This document shows, one piece after another, positions 17,384 through 25,593 of a stretch of 64,000 bases of DNA (position 1 is its first letter; every line of letters starts with the position of its first letter). The stretch comes from an uncultured Eubacteriales bacterium. Its GTDB lineage: Bacteria; Bacillota; Clostridia; Oscillospirales; Acutalibacteraceae. The notes below the pieces were generated by a model that saw only the letters and a program-made list of their open reading frames with translations, was not told the DNA's origin and did not search any database. The position numbers were made by a program, and so were the translations under genes. The stretch is from NCBI GenBank assembly GCA_934486635.1, contig CAKSPZ010000003.1, positions 124,001-188,000 on the forward strand. The letters run 5' to 3'.

Positions 17384-18352
17384 ATGCCAAATAAATTTAC
17401 AGTATCCTTAACCAGTATTATAAATGAATTATCATTAAATATTGTATTTATGCCTGAAGACCCTAATAAAATTTTAATTTCTTCTAAGGATGTAAATAGA
17501 CTGGGTTTAGAATTAACAGGATTTTTTGATTCATTTGATAACAAAAGACTAGTGGTAATTGGAAGAACAGAACATTTGTATCTTTCTGGACTTGAGAGTA
17601 AAGAAAGGTATAGAATTTTAGACTCTATTTTTTCTCATAATCCACCTGCTGTTATAATAACAAGAGATATAGAGCCTTCTCCTGAATTTGTATCCGCGGC
17701 TAAAAAAAATTTTATACCCGTACTTAGAACTTCAGTAAGTACATCTGTTTTTTTACCTAATATAATAGAATACCTTGATGTTAAATTAGCTCCTCGTATT
17801 ACAAGGCATGGCGTTTTGCTTGAAGTATATGGTCAAGGTGTATTCATTACAGGTAATAGCGGCGTCGGTAAAAGTGAAACGGCTATTGAATTGATACAAA
17901 GAGGACACAGGCTTATAGCCGATGATGCAGTTCAAATAAGAAAAATAAATGAAAAAACTTTAACTGGCTCTGCACCTAAAAATATACGTCACTTTATTGA
18001 GCTTCGTGGTATTGGGATTATAAATGCCAGACGGATATTTGGAATGGGTGCTGTAAAAGTAACACAAGATATTGATATGGTTATCAATCTTGAAATATGG
18101 GATAGTAAAAAAATATATGATAGAATTGGTATGGAAAATGAGTACACAGAAATATTAGGTGTTCAAGTACCAATCGTGACTATACCAGTAAAACCAGGAC
18201 GAAATTTATCTATAATAATAGAAGTAGCTGCGATGAACAACAGACAAAAAAAGATGGGCTATAATGCTGCTAAAGAACTTCTTGACTGTTTAGGTATGGA
18301 TTATTCCGGGGAAGATAGTGTCACAGATAATCAGATTACACTAGATATATAA
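17384..18352 (+). CDS. hprK: HPr kinase/phosphorylase
   Basis: Phosphorylates and dephosphorylates Ser46 of HPr, setting carbon catabolite repression. 322 residues. N-terminal MurF-like domain, His in RITRHGVLLEV (140-148), Walker A GNSGVGKS (157-164), and HprK signature ELRGIGIIN about 45 residues later. The frame opens at a GTG at 17369 that is part of the AGGTGG site (17368-17373), so the ATG at 17384 is chosen. First gene of a conserved group with murB, rapZ and whiA. Confidence 0.97.
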   Translation: MPNKFTVSLTSIINELSLNIVFMPEDPNKILISSKDVNRLGLELTGFFDSFDNKRLVVIGRTEHLYLSGLESKERYRILDSIFSHNPPAVIITRDIEPSPEFVSAAKKNFIPVLRTSVSTSVFLPNIIEYLDVKLAPRITRHGVLLEVYGQGVFITGNSGVGKSETAIELIQRGHRLIADDAVQIRKINEKTLTGSAPKNIRHFIELRGIGIINARRIFGMGAVKVTQDIDMVINLEIWDSKKIYDRIGMENEYTEILGVQVPIVTIPVKPGRNLSIIIEVAAMNNRQKKMGYNAAKELLDCLGMDYSGEDSVTDNQITLDI

Positions 18353-18371
18353 AATTAGGAAGGAAATTTAT

Positions 18372-19103
18372 ATGGAAATAATTGCAGATATGCATTGCCA
18401 TACTATAGCATCTACTCATGCATATAGTACTATAGAAGAAATGATAAAAAGAGCATCGGAAAAAGGTTTGTATGCAATAGGAATAACCGACCATGCAAGA
18501 GCAATGCCAGGAGCACCTGGAAAGTGGTATTTTGAAAATATGGGAAATGTTATTCCTGAAGTCTTAGACGGGGTTAGAGTTATAAAAGGTATAGAAACCA
18601 ATGTAATTGATTACGAAGGAAATTTAGACACTGATGAAATTACTCTTAATCGTCTTGAATGGGTAATAGCCTCTATGCACGAAATTACACTTAAGCCAAA
18701 TTATGATAAAGACAGATGCACAAATGCTTGGCTTAATGTTGCTAAAAACCCATATGTTAATGTGATTGGGCATAGTGGCGCAGTTGAATTTGAGTTTAAC
18801 TATGAAAAGGTTATTCCTGAGTTTGGCAGAAACGGTAAATTAGTTGAGATAAATAATAAATCATTTCAAGCTAGAAGTGAAGGAGTAAAGAATTGTAAAA
18901 AAATTGCTGAACTATGTAAAAAGTATTCAGTCAATGTGATTTTAGACTCAGATTCTCATTTTTCCTTACAAGTTGGAGTAGTAAATGATGCAATAAGACT
19001 TTTAGAGGAAATTAATTTTCCTGAAGAATTAATAATAAATTCAAGCAAAACCAGATTTAATAAATACTTATGTGAGAATGGAATAAAAATTTATAATAAT
19101 TAA
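18372..19103 (+). CDS. PHP-domain phosphatase (YcdX-like)
   Basis: 243 residues, complete PHP fold. Metal ligands expected for the family are visible: ADMHCHT at the N-terminus, GITDHAR, GIETN, SMHE, IGHSG and DSDSH. Members such as YcdX bind three zinc ions and hydrolyse phosphate esters; the substrate here is unknown. Lies 19 bases after hprK and 23 before murB, the usual clostridial context. Not a polymerase or histidinol phosphatase, which have different lengths and neighbours. Confidence 0.88.
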   Translation: MEIIADMHCHTIASTHAYSTIEEMIKRASEKGLYAIGITDHARAMPGAPGKWYFENMGNVIPEVLDGVRVIKGIETNVIDYEGNLDTDEITLNRLEWVIASMHEITLKPNYDKDRCTNAWLNVAKNPYVNVIGHSGAVEFEFNYEKVIPEFGRNGKLVEINNKSFQARSEGVKNCKKIAELCKKYSVNVILDSDSHFSLQVGVVNDAIRLLEEINFPEELIINSSKTRFNKYLCENGIKIYNN

Positions 19104-19126
19104 ACGTAAATGATTGTGGAGGCAAT

Positions 19127-20047
19127 ATGTGCAATTATGAAAAACTTAAAAAAATTATATCTTACAGTAGTTTAAAAATGTTATTAGATGAACCTATGTC
19201 AAAACATACTACCTTCAAAATAGGTGGAAATTCTGATATATTTATATATGTAAATAATATTGATGAACTTTCTAAATTAATAAATATTTTAAATAGTAAT
19301 AAGATTCCTTATCTTACAATTGGTAATGGTTCTAATTTGTTAATAAGTGACTTTGGAATAGAAGGTGCTGTTATAAAACTTGAAGGAGAATTTAAGGAAA
19401 TAAAATTAATTGATGAAGATACTATAGAATGTGGAGCAGGAGTATCTTTAGCAAAATTGTGTATATTTGCTCAAAAAAATTCTCTTTCTGGGTTAGAGTT
19501 CGCATATGGAATTCCTGGGACTGTAGGTGGAGCAGTGTATATGAATGCAGGTGCATATGGAGGAGAAATTAAAGATAGTATTCTTTCTGTCAGTAGTATA
19601 ACTGTAACTGGTAAAAAAAATTGTACTGAAAAGGATTTTATGGATTTATCTTACCGACACAGTATATATCAAAATAACGGAGATATAATAGTCTCTGCTA
19701 GATTTAAGTTGAAAAAAAGTAATCCTTTACATATAAGAGAAAAAATGGACGAATATATGTCAAAAAGAAAAGAAAAACAGCCACTTGAATATCCTAGTGC
19801 TGGAAGTGTATTTAAAAGACCAGTTGGAAATTATGCTGGGACACTTATTCAAACTTGTGGTCTTAAAGGCAAAATTATTGGTGGTGCAATGGTAAGTACA
19901 AAACATGCGGGTTTTATTATAAATAAATCAAATGCATCTTGTCAAAATGTAATTGACTTAATTGACCATATTAAAGCTGTAGTCTTAGAAAATACAGGTA
20001 TAGCTCTTGAATGTGAAATAAAAGCAATAGGCAAAAATATTACTTAA
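19127..20047 (+). CDS. murB: UDP-N-acetylmuramate dehydrogenase
   Basis: FAD enzyme that completes UDP-MurNAc with NADPH, for peptidoglycan. 306 residues. FAD-binding segments THTTFKIGG-type (here SKHTTFKIGG), IGNGSNLL and GIPGTVGGAVYMNAGAYGGE; catalytic region SAGSVFKRP with the proton-donor Ser, and ALECEIKAIG at the end. TGGAGG site at 19117-19122. In operon with rapZ, 14 bases away. Confidence 0.97.
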   Translation: MCNYEKLKKIISYSSLKMLLDEPMSKHTTFKIGGNSDIFIYVNNIDELSKLINILNSNKIPYLTIGNGSNLLISDFGIEGAVIKLEGEFKEIKLIDEDTIECGAGVSLAKLCIFAQKNSLSGLEFAYGIPGTVGGAVYMNAGAYGGEIKDSILSVSSITVTGKKNCTEKDFMDLSYRHSIYQNNGDIIVSARFKLKKSNPLHIREKMDEYMSKRKEKQPLEYPSAGSVFKRPVGNYAGTLIQTCGLKGKIIGGAMVSTKHAGFIINKSNASCQNVIDLIDHIKAVVLENTGIALECEIKAIGKNIT

Positions 20048-20061
20048 AAAGGTGATGAGTT

Positions 20062-20925
20062 ATGGAGTTTCTTATTGTTACAGGATTATCCGGTGCAGGT
20101 AAAACAAGAACTATACATGCTCTTGAAGATATCGGGTTCTATTGTGTGGATAATATACCCACCAAGCTAATTAGTACATTTTATGATTTATGCCAAAAAT
20201 CATCAGATCAAAATATGAAAAGAGTAGCTGTAGTGGTAGATATAAGAGGCGAAAATTTTATTGATGGATCTTTTAAAATTATTGAACAATTAAAAAACAA
20301 TAATAAAGATTATAGAATTTTATTTCTTGATGCTCGTGATAATATTTTAATTCGTAGATTTAAAGAAACCAGACGAAAACACCCCCTTGCTGAAAATTAT
20401 AATGGCTCTATACAAAAAGCAGTTCAATTTGAGAGAGAAATCTTAACTCCAATAAAAAATAATGCAGATTATTTAATTGATACATCTTTTCTTTCTCCTG
20501 CACAGTTAAAAGAAAGGTTATCATCGTTGTTCCTTGCGGATTCATCAAACGCATTAATGATTACTTGTATGTCTTTTGGTTTTAAATATGGAATACCAAC
20601 TGAAGCAGATTTAGTATTAGATGTGAGATGTTTGCCTAATCCTTATTATATTGAAGAATTAAAAGATTTGACTGGTCTTGATGAACCAGTATATGATTAC
20701 GTCATGAAATGGGAGCAAACACAAGAACTAACTAAAAGAATAGTCTCTCTTATTGACTATGTTTTACCACTTTATTGTAACGAAGGAAAAAGTCAGCTTG
20801 TAATTGCAATAGGTTGTACAGGTGGACACCATAGATCAGTAGCATTAACTCAGTTTTTGTATAACCATCTTCAAAATGAAAAGCAGAATACCCTTATTAA
20901 TCATAGGGATATAAATAAAAATTAA
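20062..20925 (+). CDS. rapZ: RNase adapter / nucleotide-binding protein RapZ (YvcJ)
   Basis: 287 residues. P-loop GLSGAGKT at residues 8-15, and the C-terminal domain motif GCTGGHHRSV near residue 253. In Gram-negatives it controls GlmS sRNA decay and binds a GlcNAc metabolite; in Firmicutes (YvcJ) it affects envelope and competence, and details differ. Its place in hprK-murB-rapZ-whiA is conserved. Followed by a hairpin at 20927-20953. Confidence 0.95.
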   Translation: MEFLIVTGLSGAGKTRTIHALEDIGFYCVDNIPTKLISTFYDLCQKSSDQNMKRVAVVVDIRGENFIDGSFKIIEQLKNNNKDYRILFLDARDNILIRRFKETRRKHPLAENYNGSIQKAVQFEREILTPIKNNADYLIDTSFLSPAQLKERLSSLFLADSSNALMITCMSFGFKYGIPTEADLVLDVRCLPNPYYIEELKDLTGLDEPVYDYVMKWEQTQELTKRIVSLIDYVLPLYCNEGKSQLVIAIGCTGGHHRSVALTQFLYNHLQNEKQNTLINHRDINKN

Positions 20926-20926
20926 A

Positions 20927-20974
20927 TTAAAGGGTGATTAAATCACCCTTTAAATTTTATATGTGAAGGGTGAT
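20927..20974 (+). promoter_or_regulatory. Hairpin with duplicated Shine-Dalgarno between rapZ and whiA
   Basis: Stem TTAAAGGGTGAT (20927-20938) / ATCACCCTTTAA (20942-20953), 3-base loop, weak T tail. AAGGGTGAT of the left arm (20930-20938) occurs again as the whiA ribosome binding site (20966-20974), so the arm ATCACCCTT can pair with either copy. It may be a weak terminator, a translation switch, or just a duplicated site. Confidence 0.6.
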
Positions 20975-20979
20975 AAAGT

Positions 20980-21876
20980 ATGTCTTTTTCATCTAAAGTT
21001 AAAGATGAATTATGTAAAAACAGCAGAAGTAATGATTTTATAATATCTCAGTTATACGGTATATTGTTATTTTCACATAGTTTTAAATCAAGTAATATAT
21101 CTGTTTACAATGAAAATAAAAATATCTGTGAACTTGTTAAAGATATGATAATAAAAAATTTTGAATGTATAGTAGATTTGATTTTTATAAATAATAACAA
21201 AACTATATTAGAAGTTCCTGACGAAAATGACAGAATAAAAATCTTAGAAAAATTTGGCCATAAGCCAAATGAAATTAATTTAAAAATAAACAAAAAAATA
21301 TTAAAATCTAATAATGACATAAAATTATTTTTAAGTGGAGCATTTATGTCATGTGGAACCATTACCAACCCAAATAATGGATATCATTTAGAGTTTTCAA
21401 TTCCATTTATGAATCTTTCAAAAGATTTATATGAATTACTTATATCAATAAAGAATCTAAAGATAAAAGTAAAGACAACAGTCAGAAAAGGAAATTTTAT
21501 AATATATATAAAAGATAGTGAAGATATAACCGATTTTTTGGCGTACATAGGAGCTTCATCCAGTGCTATGGAAATGATTCAAATAAAAATGATGAAAGAA
21601 GTAAGAAATTATGTAAATAGAACCACTAATTTTGAAACTGCAAATATGAATAAAACAGCAAATGCTGCTGCTTTACAAATAGAAGCAATTAATGAATTAA
21701 AGAAAAAAGGAATATTTTCTTGTTTAGATGATGATTTAAAGGAATTAGCTCAACTAAGAATTAATAATCCTGATATGTCTTTAAGGCAACTTGGAGAAAA
21801 TTTATCTGTACCACTTACAAGATCTGGCGTTAATCATAAAATTAAAAAAATTCTTAATATATATTATAATATATGA
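20980..21876 (+). CDS. whiA: DNA-binding protein WhiA
   Basis: 298 residues, normal. N-terminal degenerate LAGLIDADG homing-endonuclease-like domain (about 1-200, with FLSGAFMSCG) and C-terminal helix-turn-helix, ending SLRQLGENLSVPLTRSGVNH. In other bacteria WhiA affects cell division, nucleoid or sporulation; in Firmicutes it is not a classic regulator. Binding site AAGGGTGAT six bases before the ATG is a copy of the hairpin arm upstream. Confidence 0.95.
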   Translation: MSFSSKVKDELCKNSRSNDFIISQLYGILLFSHSFKSSNISVYNENKNICELVKDMIIKNFECIVDLIFINNNKTILEVPDENDRIKILEKFGHKPNEINLKINKKILKSNNDIKLFLSGAFMSCGTITNPNNGYHLEFSIPFMNLSKDLYELLISIKNLKIKVKTTVRKGNFIIYIKDSEDITDFLAYIGASSSAMEMIQIKMMKEVRNYVNRTTNFETANMNKTANAAALQIEAINELKKKGIFSCLDDDLKELAQLRINNPDMSLRQLGENLSVPLTRSGVNHKIKKILNIYYNI

Positions 21877-21932
21877 TTTAAAACTGTCCTAAAATTTATT
21901 CACCTGCATAGAAATTACTATGGGGTGATATT

Positions 21933-22655
21933 TTGAAAAGATTAAAAAATGATTTTTTATTTTATTCTATAGTTTTAGGTGGATATATAATTTTTTCAAT
22001 ACTTATTGTAAATGCTTACTTTTTAAGGTCTTCTCAACAAGCATTATCAGGCTCTGGTTCATATTTTCCAAATATAATAATTGATGCTGGACATGGTGGC
22101 GTAGATAGTGGAGCAGTAGGTATCAATAATATTTTAGAAAAAGACATAAATTTAAGTATAGCATTAAATCTTAGAGATTTACTTAAAGCAAGTGGATTTA
22201 ATGTGAAAATGACAAGGGAAAGCGATATATCAATACATAATAATGATTCAACAACGATAAGAAGTAAAAAAGTTTCTGATCTTAACAACAGATTAGAAAT
22301 GATAAATGCAGATTCTAATAATTTACTAATAAGTATACATCAAAATAAATTTGAAGATAGCAAATATAAAGGTGCTCAAGTTTTCTATTCAAAAAACAAT
22401 TCACTTAGTAAAGAATTAGCACAAAGCATACGATCATCTTTTAAAGCATTACTTCAAAAGGATAACAATAGAGAAATAAAACCTTCTCCTTCTGGAGTAT
22501 TTATTTTAAATAAGTCTCAAGTTCCATCTGTAATAATAGAATGCGGTTTTTTGTCTAATCAAGAAGATGTTAAAAATTTGAATGATGAATTATATCAAAA
22601 AAAAGTAGCCTTTTCAATTTATTGTGGATTTATTGATTATTGGCGTAAATCATAA
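21933..22655 (+). CDS. cwlD: N-acetylmuramoyl-L-alanine amidase CwlD
   Basis: Removes peptide stems from cortex peptidoglycan so that muramic-delta-lactam can be made during sporulation. 240 residues. N-terminal signal or membrane anchor (about 7-30), then Amidase_3 domain: IIDAGHGGVDSGAVG with the first zinc His, the Glu in LEKDINL, SIHQNKF with the second His, and IIECGFLSN with the catalytic Glu. TTG start with a GGGGTGAT site at 21922-21929. No promoter recognised. radA follows by 24 bases. Confidence 0.93.
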   Translation: MKRLKNDFLFYSIVLGGYIIFSILIVNAYFLRSSQQALSGSGSYFPNIIIDAGHGGVDSGAVGINNILEKDINLSIALNLRDLLKASGFNVKMTRESDISIHNNDSTTIRSKKVSDLNNRLEMINADSNNLLISIHQNKFEDSKYKGAQVFYSKNNSLSKELAQSIRSSFKALLQKDNNREIKPSPSGVFILNKSQVPSVIIECGFLSNQEDVKNLNDELYQKKVAFSIYCGFIDYWRKS

Positions 22656-22679
22656 AATAATTAATGGAGGAAAAATAAA

Positions 22680-24056
22680 ATGTCGTCAAAAGTTAAAACA
22701 GTATGGATATGTTCTGAATGCGGGTATGAGGCTCCTAAATGGAATGGTCAATGTCCATCTTGTGGGGAATGGAACACATTTGAAGAAGAATTAAAAAGCA
22801 ATTTGAAACAAACAAGTACTTTACAAAATACTAAGTTGGGAATATATGAAAAACCTATCTTAATTGGGCAAATAAGTAACCAAGATGAATGCAGATATAA
22901 AACTGGCATTAATGAACTTGATCGAGTATTGGGAGGTGGAATTGTAAAAGGGTCTTTGGTCCTTTTAGGTGGAGATCCTGGTATTGGCAAATCTACTATG
23001 TTATTACAAGTGTGCCAAAATTTAGGTAAACAATTAAAAATACTTTATGTATCTGGAGAGGAATCAAAAAGGCAACTTAAACTTAGAGCAGCTAGACTTT
23101 CAGTGACAAGTGAGAATTTATATATTATGACGGAAACAGATATAGAAGCTATAAATGAAGAAATACGTCAGAATAAACCGGACGTCGTTATAATTGATTC
23201 AATTCAAACAATGAATCATCGAGAACTAACCTCATCAACAGGAAGTGTAACTCAAGTAAAAGAATGTACAAATTTACTCATGCGAACTGCTAAGGAACTC
23301 GATATACCTATTGTAATTGTTGGTCATGTAAACAAGGATGGAGGAATTGCAGGACCTAAAGTACTTGAACACATAGTTGATGCCGTTTTATACTTTGAGG
23401 GCGATAAACAAATGTCATACAGAATATTAAGAGGAATAAAAAATAGATATGGTTCTACTAATGAAATAGGTGTTTTTAGTATGGGTAGAAATGGTTTGGA
23501 AGAAGTAGAAAATCCGTCATTAATGTTTCTTTCAGGTCGGCCACACGGAGTTCCTGGAACTTGTGTAGCATGTATAATGGAAGGAACCAGACCTATTTTT
23601 GCTGAAGTACAGGGACTTGCAGCTACCTCAGGATTTGGCAATCCAAGAAGAATGTCAACAGGTTTTGATTATAATAGAATGTCACTTATTTTAGCAGTTC
23701 TTGAAAAAAGAGCTGGATACTTTTTTTCAAATCTTGATGCATACATAAATGTAATAGGTGGAATTAAATTAGATGAGCCTGCGTCAGATTTAGCAGTAGC
23801 TTTAGCGCTTATATCGAGTCTTAAAAGTACAGCTATATTTGACAATGCTTTAGCTTTTGGAGAGATAGGTTTAGCGGGAGAAATACGAGCTGTATCACAT
23901 GCAGAAGAACGAGTATTTGAAGCACAACGTTTAGGTTTTAAAAAATGTGTATTACCATACCATAATTTGAAAACTATGAACCTATCAGGTCTTGATAAAA
24001 ACATAGAGCTGTTTGGAGTTAGAACTATCAGAGAAGCCTTTGAAGTATTATCTTAA
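22680..24056 (+). CDS. radA: DNA repair protein RadA
   Basis: RecA-like ATPase that helps process recombination intermediates. 458 residues. Zinc finger CSEC...CPSC (residues 11-29), Walker A GDPGIGKST (about 98-106), the RadA motif KNRYGS, and a C-terminal Lon-protease-like domain that lacks protease activity in known members. GGAGG before the ATG. Ends at a bidirectional terminator. Confidence 0.97.
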   Translation: MSSKVKTVWICSECGYEAPKWNGQCPSCGEWNTFEEELKSNLKQTSTLQNTKLGIYEKPILIGQISNQDECRYKTGINELDRVLGGGIVKGSLVLLGGDPGIGKSTMLLQVCQNLGKQLKILYVSGEESKRQLKLRAARLSVTSENLYIMTETDIEAINEEIRQNKPDVVIIDSIQTMNHRELTSSTGSVTQVKECTNLLMRTAKELDIPIVIVGHVNKDGGIAGPKVLEHIVDAVLYFEGDKQMSYRILRGIKNRYGSTNEIGVFSMGRNGLEEVENPSLMFLSGRPHGVPGTCVACIMEGTRPIFAEVQGLAATSGFGNPRRMSTGFDYNRMSLILAVLEKRAGYFFSNLDAYINVIGGIKLDEPASDLAVALALISSLKSTAIFDNALAFGEIGLAGEIRAVSHAEERVFEAQRLGFKKCVLPYHNLKTMNLSGLDKNIELFGVRTIREAFEVLS

Positions 24057-24067
24057 AAGTATAGTAA

Positions 24068-24097
24068 AAAAAGCCGAGAATTTTTTCTCGGCTTTTT
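24068..24097. terminator. Bidirectional terminator after radA
   Basis: Perfect 13-bp stem AAAAAGCCGAGAA (24068-24080) / TTCTCGGCTTTTT (24085-24097), TTTT loop. T runs on both strands; the stop of the minus-strand small gene falls at its right edge. Confidence 0.92.
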
Positions 24098-24278
24098 AAA
24101 TAAATAAATTTGAAGATGTAGCATTTTGTTTATTTATTTGTGTAGATTTATTTTCAGTTAATTTAATATAATATACACAAGTTTTATTTGAATGATTGTT
24201 AATAACACTAGGTGTTTCAAGTACACAAAAACCATCTTTTTGATATACACAGTCATCATCGCATACTATTAAAGACAT
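24096..24278 (-). CDS. Small cysteine-rich protein (DUF1540-like)
   Basis: 60 residues with a good GAGGTGG site five bases before its ATG. Cys at 6, 10, 18 and 34 in the pattern C-x3-C-Val-Tyr-x4-Gly-Phe-C...C-Val-Tyr-Tyr; the tail after residue 40 is Asn/Ser-rich. Short Clostridia proteins of this kind are sometimes labelled hydroxymyristoyl-ACP dehydratase, which the sequence does not support. Four Cys suggest a small metal site. Function unknown. Confidence 0.72.
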   Translation of the reverse strand: MSLIVCDDDCVYQKDGFCVLETPSVINNHSNKTCVYYIKLTENKSTQINKQNATSSNLFI

Positions 24279-24466
24279 ATTACCACCTCAACAATAGCAT
24301 TGATAATATATTTTAATATATTCACAAAAATCACATGAAATATTAGTAAGAAATACTGCCATTACTTTTAATTAATTTAGAAGCAGTAAAGATATTTTAT
24401 ACAAGGTGGTTTGTAGTAAAATAAAATTACTTTAGTAGTATAAATATTAGTGCTAAGTTTTTTATT
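24279..24466. other. AT-rich intergenic segment without recognised gene
   Basis: About 190 bases between the minus-strand small gene and the large inverted repeat. No open frame of note and no clear -35/-10 pair on either strand. It should hold the promoter of the small gene and perhaps a short + transcript that ends at the terminator at 24467, but I cannot see it. Confidence 0.5.
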
Positions 24467-24519
24467 TCCACCCCTAATTATACAAAATATTTATTTTGTA
24501 TAATTAGGGGTGGATTTTT
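24467..24519 (+). terminator. Long perfect inverted repeat, terminator-like
   Basis: A 22-bp perfect stem (24467-24488 with 24493-24514), outer end TCCACCCC / GGGGTGGA, loop of 4, followed by TTTTT on the + strand. Looks like a strong + strand terminator, but no + gene was found between it and radA, which has its own terminator. Confidence 0.8.
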
Positions 24520-24544
24520 CAAATAAATAGTTTATAATTATAAT
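24516..24544 (+). promoter_or_regulatory. Possible sigma-A promoter of the recombinase gene
   Basis: TTTTCA (24516-24521), 17 bases, TATAAT (24539-24544); a second TATAAT lies at 24533-24538. The -35 is weak and overlaps the terminator T tract. Confidence 0.45.
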
Positions 24545-24576
24545 ATGTGGCAAAATTATTGATCGGAGGAATTTTA

Positions 24577-25551
24577 TTGAAACCTAATATTATTTACGAA
24601 GCGCCCAAAATCCTTATTGATTTTTTAGGATATATTCAAACAATTAAAGGTAAATCTCCAAAAACTGTAGATGAATATTATCTTGATCTTAGAACTTTCT
24701 TTAGATATTTAAAAATGTCAAAAGGTCTAGTTGATTCAAAAACAATTTTTGAAGAAATTCCAATATACGATGTAAACATTGAAATGCTTGAATCTATTAC
24801 ACTTACTGATTTGTATCAGTATTTAAATTATCTATTGATTGAACGTAATAATAACGCTTCTACGCGTTCAAGAAAAATATCAAGTCTAAAGTCATTTTTT
24901 AATTATCTCACTAATAAAACCGGACTGCTAAAAAATGACCCTACAAAAGAACTTGATATGCCTAAAAGAAAATCTTCCTTGCCAAAGTTTTTAACATTAG
25001 AACAAAGCATAGATTTACTCAATAGTGTATCAGGGCCTTACAAAGAACGTGATTATTGCATTATTACTCTTTTTTTAAATTGTGGTATGCGTTTATCAGA
25101 ACTAGTCGGAATTAATTTAAATGACATTCGAAGCGATAATACTTTAAAATTAACCGGTAAAGGTAATAAAGAACGTATTGTTTATTTGAATGATGCATGT
25201 CTTAGAGCTATTGAACGTTATAAAATGGTTCGACCTAATGTAAATATCAAAGACAAAAATGCCTTATTTATTAGTCGGTTTAATAAAAGAATCAGCCCAA
25301 AAACTGTTCAATTTATTGTAAAAAAATATCTTGAATCAATAAACCTTGACAATCAAGGGTATTCTGTTCATAAGTTGCGTCATACCGCAGCTACTTTAAT
25401 GTATCAACACGGAAATGTTGATATTAGAATTCTTAAAGATATTTTAGGACATGCAAATCTAGGAACAACAGAAATATATACTCATTTATCAAGTAAACAA
25501 TTGCAAAAGGCTGTTTCTTCTAATCCTTTGTCATCTATAAAACAAAAATAA
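24577..25551 (+). CDS. Tyrosine recombinase, XerC/XerD type
   Basis: 324 residues. N-terminal SAM-like DNA-binding domain (1-110), catalytic domain with Arg in GCGMRLSEL, Lys in TGKGNKER, HKLRHTAAT (His and Arg), LGHANLGTTEIYTH and the nucleophile Tyr in the last motif. Length and motifs fit Xer proteins that resolve chromosome dimers at dif; XerC or XerD cannot be told apart here. The frame opens at a GTG (24547), but the CGGAGG site (24564-24569) lies after it, so the TTG at 24577 is used. No integron or phage genes nearby. Confidence 0.92.
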   Translation: MKPNIIYEAPKILIDFLGYIQTIKGKSPKTVDEYYLDLRTFFRYLKMSKGLVDSKTIFEEIPIYDVNIEMLESITLTDLYQYLNYLLIERNNNASTRSRKISSLKSFFNYLTNKTGLLKNDPTKELDMPKRKSSLPKFLTLEQSIDLLNSVSGPYKERDYCIITLFLNCGMRLSELVGINLNDIRSDNTLKLTGKGNKERIVYLNDACLRAIERYKMVRPNVNIKDKNALFISRFNKRISPKTVQFIVKKYLESINLDNQGYSVHKLRHTAATLMYQHGNVDIRILKDILGHANLGTTEIYTHLSSKQLQKAVSSNPLSSIKQK

Positions 25552-25559
25552 TATAATAG

Positions 25560-25593
25560 AAAAAGCTGTCAGATTAACTGACAGCTTTTTTAT
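25560..25593. terminator. Bidirectional terminator between recombinase and glycan locus
   Basis: 13-bp stem AAAAAGCTGTCAG (25560-25572) / CTGACAGCTTTTT (25578-25590), loop of 5. On the minus strand the right arm encodes the last residues of the GT87-like protein and the stop TAA is in the loop. Confidence 0.92.

Noticed and set aside
24467..24514. dif-like recombination site for the Xer protein
   Set aside because: The arms resemble a dif half-site weakly, but the inner ends and the 4-base centre do not match the dif layout of two 11-base arms and a 6-base spacer; terminator is simpler.
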